Shown here piece by piece: positions 59,574 to 62,331 of a DNA stretch of 62,331 nucleotides. The notes beneath the pieces were generated by a model. That model was not told where the DNA came from. It saw only the letters and a list, made by a program, of their open reading frames with translations, and made no database searches. The stretch comes from CAZKRU01 sp964555235. GTDB taxonomy: Bacteria; Verrucomicrobiota; Verrucomicrobiia; Methylacidiphilales; CAMAQI01. The stretch lies in contig CAZKRU010000013.1 of NCBI GenBank assembly GCA_964555235.1, positions 1-62,331 on the forward strand, read 5' to 3'. The number at the start of each line of letters is the position of its first letter. Positions within the stretch are counted from its first letter, which is position 1. The translations under genes were made by a program, and so were the position numbers.

Positions 59574-61487
59574 TCAATAAGTCTGCAATTTCTGCAAGAA
59601 AGTTGCAGTTTTTACGCGATAGAGCGTAAATTCAGTTTCTAGTTCCGGAGGGAGTTCGATCTTTTCAAGCCAGACCGGAGGTTCTTTTTTGAGAAGAAGC
59701 GTATGCAATGAACGACGGGGAAGCTCCACTTGGAAGTATTCCTTTTCAAATTGGTAACGCGAAATTAAGACGTGAGTGATCTTGCGCTCTTGAGCCATTT
59801 GCTCCGCTTCCTCGGGATGTGTGGTGTGGAAGAAATCATAGGAATCGAGAATGCCTGCCGCATTGCGATGATACCCCGTGGCGACGACTTCCAACGAGCG
59901 ATTGTAATACATGAGCTCAGGTCCATAATCGAGATGCGCCATGATTCGGGGAGGGCGTTCTTCCAGATGGTTTTCAAGCCAATGGGCGATTTCCTGAAGG
60001 GCCGTATGAAGCGTTGCCACGGAACTTCGACTGGGAAGGGGTTCTTGTTGGGCATTTGCCTTCCATTCGTCCAGGAGTCCACCGATGGAAAGAAGAACCC
60101 ACGGAGTTCCCGCAATCAGAATCTTTCGGAGTCCCATGCGGATTCCCGTTGCAGACGAGGCGAAGACCCAAGCGCACATCGTTGGAATCAGTGGAATCCA
60201 GAGAAAGAGAAACGCATAAGAGAGCCATCGCCGTTGCAGGAGTCCGAGAAATAAAAAAGCCAATCCCCCGAGAAGAATAAAGATTCGTGAGAGGTTCTTG
60301 GTAGGGACATCTCTCCGAGAGGTCCGGGATTGATGCACGGACACCAGCGGAGAGGCGTCCCTACCAGAGGTGAGGGTGGCCCGAAGGGAACAGAATCCGA
60401 GTCCGAGCAATACAATAATCCGCGCGGCGCTGTAGGGCGTTTCATCCCAGATCGACATCACTTCGCCGATAGCATTTAACCAGACCGAAAAAGCGCGAGT
60501 CGGAACTGCGGCCATCGGGCCATGGATCCAAGTCGGAAATCGCCAGGTCATTAAGACGGTGAGAAGTGCAAGACCGCTGAAGAGGGATAAAATTTTGGAA
60601 GAGCGGGAGGAGCGGGGGAAGCGAGTCAAGAGAATGAGAAGGCCCCAGAATCCGGCGATTCCGGCCAGATGAAAAATCGAGATCTTGTCGTATTCCACGG
60701 CGGCCCAGTTGGAAAAAGGTCGTTCGAGGAGGAATGCGCCGAGGGTGACGATCGTCATGATTTTCATGACACGTCGGAGGAGTGTTAGAGAAAATTCCGA
60801 ATGGGTGATCCAGTGCCCGAGAATCACGAAACAAGCGATTCCCGTGACGAGTAAATTTTCAACACTGATCCAAAGTCCGAGTGCGGCGGTTATACCAAAT
60901 CCCGTTGCATCGCGCAAAGTCGGTTCGCGACCGAGAAGTCTAAGGGCGAATCCGATTTGTCCCAAGGCGGTGAGCATGAGGAGGCTGTGATGATCGGGGC
61001 GCCCTGGATAGAAGGGGAGAAGAAAATCGAGCGAGGAGAGCGTCGTTATTAGAAGAAGATCGCGCCAATGTTCAGGTTCAGCGGAGCTTCCTTCGAGGAA
61101 TGGCCGATACGCCCACAAGAGAAGTGCGGCGGCCACCGGAAGGAGCGCCAGACTAAAAACCCATCCCCAAATTTCCAATGCGTGCGAAAAGGATGTAAAC
61201 AAAGATCCCACCCCCGCTCCGGCGATTAAGAGAAGATCCAAGGGTCGACTCCAATGGGAGGTTTCACCGAATGGCGCGTTACTTCGCGGGAAGGCACTTT
61301 CGTACCAGTCGTGAGTCTCCAACAGTCGATCGACACGAAGCAGTCGCATGTAGCCATCGGGATCAAAGAAAATTCCGTAGTGCGTCATCGGAAAGAGGTG
61401 CCAGAAAAAGAGAAGTAACCCGATAAAGGGAAAGGCCCGCAAAACGGCAAATGAAATGTCAAAGTTCGATGAGGACGGAGACTTCAT
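59574..61487 (-). CDS. GT-C-fold membrane glycosyltransferase (STT3/oligosaccharyltransferase-like), with repeat-encoded insert
   Basis: 637 residues from ATG 61487. Roughly 11-13 hydrophobic helices are followed by a soluble C-terminal domain of about 140 residues. The first external loop holds FDPDGYMRLLRVDRLLETHDW and SHWSRPLDLLL, and a later loop GRPDHHSLLM. This DxD-like pattern is known from a family of bacterial GT-C enzymes related to STT3/PglB. It is uncharacterised. Near residue 375-410 the loop SGRDASPLVSVHQSRTSRRD is encoded by an in-frame palindromic repeat (60299-60366). Position next to a Flp pilin suggests pilin or surface glycosylation, an inference. Confidence 0.7.
   Translation of the reverse strand: MKSPSSSNFDISFAVLRAFPFIGLLLFFWHLFPMTHYGIFFDPDGYMRLLRVDRLLETHDWYESAFPRSNAPFGETSHWSRPLDLLLIAGAGVGSLFTSFSHALEIWGWVFSLALLPVAAALLLWAYRPFLEGSSAEPEHWRDLLLITTLSSLDFLLPFYPGRPDHHSLLMLTALGQIGFALRLLGREPTLRDATGFGITAALGLWISVENLLVTGIACFVILGHWITHSEFSLTLLRRVMKIMTIVTLGAFLLERPFSNWAAVEYDKISIFHLAGIAGFWGLLILLTRFPRSSRSSKILSLFSGLALLTVLMTWRFPTWIHGPMAAVPTRAFSVWLNAIGEVMSIWDETPYSAARIIVLLGLGFCSLRATLTSGRDASPLVSVHQSRTSRRDVPTKNLSRIFILLGGLAFLFLGLLQRRWLSYAFLFLWIPLIPTMCAWVFASSATGIRMGLRKILIAGTPWVLLSIGGLLDEWKANAQQEPLPSRSSVATLHTALQEIAHWLENHLEERPPRIMAHLDYGPELMYYNRSLEVVATGYHRNAAGILDSYDFFHTTHPEEAEQMAQERKITHVLISRYQFEKEYFQVELPRRSLHTLLLKKEPPVWLEKIELPPELETEFTLYRVKTATFLQKLQTY
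60299..60366. repeat. Palindromic GGTAGGGAC element inside the GT-C gene
   Basis: From TGGTAGGGACATCTCTCCGA to GGCGTCCCTACCA, it is a 68-bp copy of the family found at 10189, 11587, 14704, 20137 and 42763. It is read in frame between two membrane helices. This is the second copy within a gene. Confidence 0.85.
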
Positions 61488-61850
61488 GGGCTTAGAGAGC
61501 GGAAGTTTTAACCGCAACGCCGCCAAGACGCAAGGGGAAGTAGGAGGAATTTCGGGATCGACATGGAGATTGGAGCCGAGATATGGTTTAGCTCAAGGTG
61601 GAGGAAAGAGGAAGGATGGAGCTCTAGCAGATGGGAAGGGAAGATGGACTACGAAAGATTTATGAACAACTCAAAAGTCATTAGTTTGGATACGTCCCCA
61701 TGTCGCTCCGGTCCCCATGTCGCTTGTCTTTGAGAAAGTCCCTCTGCCAGAGCTCTTTATGAATACTATAGAATCCAATCAAGAAACTCAAAACCCTAAC
61801 CAGTTGCTACTCAACTACTAAAGACCGGACAGCACTGTTGCAATATCTAA
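61488..61850. other. Spacer upstream of the pilus locus
   Basis: No gene is seen here. Two copies of GTCCCCATGTCGC (about 61695-61723) stand close together and one GGATACGTCCCCA (61688-61700) matches the left inverted repeat of the next element in direct orientation. The promoter for the minus-strand locus must lie here but was not identified. Confidence 0.55.
61510..61536. repeat. AACCGCAACGCCGCCAAG repeat fragment
   Basis: Just upstream of the GT-C start codon, AACCGCAACGCCGCCAAGAC and GCAAGGGG combine motifs of the AACCGC family (15269) and the CGCCAAGACGC family (22543). Confidence 0.5.
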
Positions 61851-61860
61851 AGATACGTCC

Positions 61861-61983
61861 CCAAATCGCCGCTTTCTGTTTTGGAATAGCCATAAAAATG
61901 AAGAAACTGGTTATTCGCAAGAAGCGGTAAGAACGGTTGAAGATAATTTCAGCTCCTTATTGGAGGAGATTTTAAAGGAATAA
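61861..61983 (+). pseudogene. Remnant of a gene (possible SMI1/KNR4-type immunity protein tail)
   Basis: An open frame without start codon, from the left inverted repeat to the TAA at 61981-61983, encodes about 40 residues ending SHKNEETGYSQEAV...NFSSLLEEILKE. The 'FW.......V..V...F...L' pattern resembles the end of SMI1/KNR4-family proteins, often immunity proteins of toxins. The 5' part is absent, and a stop lies 40 bases before the repeat. Confidence 0.35.
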
Positions 61984-61991
61984 CAACTGTT

Positions 61992-62270
61992 ATGAAAAGG
62001 ATTTCACTTAGTCTTAAGCTTGCATTATTGGGTGCCTCGGTGCCGTGGATTATATATTTAAAACCCGAAAATATTTTACCGGGAGGACATGATGTTATGT
62101 CTTTAATTTTATATCCATTTTTACTTGTATTTTGTATTCCTAAGTATTTTTTCCCTTCTGAGGAGCCGTTTAATTTTTTAAATACGACAGTTTGTTCTCT
62201 CACTGATTTTTTAATTATTTTTTTGATCGTGAAATTTATTTTAAAAAAATCGAACACCACCACCATCTAA
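61992..62270 (+). CDS. Small AT-rich membrane protein of unknown function
   Basis: 92 residues: MKRISLSLKLALLGASVPWI, then about three hydrophobic stretches (VMSLILYPFLLVFCIPKYFF, LTDFLIIFLIVKFIL) and a basic end. Codon use is rich in TTT/ATT, unlike its neighbours, so it is probably acquired. AAAGGAATAACAACTGTT precedes the ATG, with AAGGAA as ribosome site, and the upstream remnant ends 8 bases before. It may be an immunity or small accessory membrane protein; nothing in the sequence decides this. Confidence 0.6.
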   Translation: MKRISLSLKLALLGASVPWIIYLKPENILPGGHDVMSLILYPFLLVFCIPKYFFPSEEPFNFLNTTVCSLTDFLIIFLIVKFILKKSNTTTI

Positions 62271-62331
62271 CGGCCCGATGCAATGGGGACGTATCTCATT
62301 ATTAATTAAATGATTGCAATTGGGGAGGGGT

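Larger units (their letters stand above)
61851..62296. mobile_element. AT-rich segment bounded by perfect 13-bp inverted repeats
   Basis: AGATACGTCCCCA (61851-61863) and TGGGGACGTATCT (62284-62296) are exact reverse complements. Between them lie an ORF remnant and a small membrane-protein ORF, with strongly lower GC than the rest of the window. It may be a short mobile unit or the remnant of one. No transposase is encoded. Confidence 0.5.

Noticed and set aside
61695..61723. Two close copies of GTCCCCATGTCGC, considered as a CRISPR or tandem array
   Set aside because: Only two copies, 15 bp apart, with no spacers of regular length and no cas genes.
62262..62290. ATCTAACGGCCC after the last ORF considered as the start of an integron attC site
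   Set aside because: RYYYAAC matches, but no matching GTTRRRY core or inverse arm is visible before the window ends; the perfect GTCCCC inverted repeat explains the boundary better.

Overview
This 62-kb window is most likely chromosomal DNA of a Gram-negative bacterium of the PVC superphylum, probably Verrucomicrobiota. No rRNA is present, so this is an inference. It rests on outer-membrane biogenesis genes (lptD, waaF, OmpA), an exosortase, a HemQ-type haem protein, a fused TrhO-RluA enzyme, a Tad/Flp pilus locus, and intergenic spaces crowded with palindromic repeats. Base composition looks balanced except at the right end, which is clearly AT-rich (judged by eye, not computed).

Left part (1-30.6 kb): housekeeping genes. 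The N-terminus of an ammonium transporter sits behind a near-consensus sigma-54 promoter. A tightly packed run lptD-ugd-purA-uppS follows, then a tRNA-Arg(ACG), a hybrid sensor kinase, aspS and hisS, a GntR/ABC transporter operon, an HU-type protein, a TrhO-RluA fusion, a HIT hydrolase coupled to an unknown helical protein, holA, an FHA/glycosyltransferase/ruvX operon, hemQ with an AsmA-like protein, and the forward run xylulokinase-pyk-SDR-waaF.

Middle (30.6-48.9 kb): carbohydrate enzymes (GH1 glycosidase, malQ), an FHA membrane protein, a DECD-box RNA helicase coupled to yidD, a GDP-mannose-3,5-epimerase-like gene coupled to an exosortase, a metal ABC transporter without its binding protein, a MazEF-like toxin-antitoxin pair with a palindromic operator, an HTTM membrane protein, and a three-gene operon for secreted proteins: a large aromatic and Ser-rich FN3 protein, a DUF4019 protein and an EF-hand protein. 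A coiled-coil OmpA protein with a strong terminator closes the region.

Right part (61.5-49.1 kb, minus strand): a long Tad/Flp pilus locus. It contains a GT-C/STT3-like membrane enzyme, a small membrane protein, a 58-residue Flp pilin, secretin, an FHA-CpaF ATPase, TadB, TadC, a degenerate FHA-like protein, CpaB, a second pilin-like protein, three TadE/G-like pseudopilins and a secreted protein. No TadZ, TadD or prepilin peptidase gene is in the window. The extreme right holds an AT-rich segment between perfect 13-bp inverted repeats, with a broken ORF and a small membrane-protein ORF.

The most unusual feature is the repeat content. Several families of palindromic repeats fill the spacers, sometimes one nested inside another. 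Two copies of one family, with ends TGGTAGGGAC/GTCCCTACCA, lie in frame inside protein-coding genes (42763-42829 and 60299-60366).
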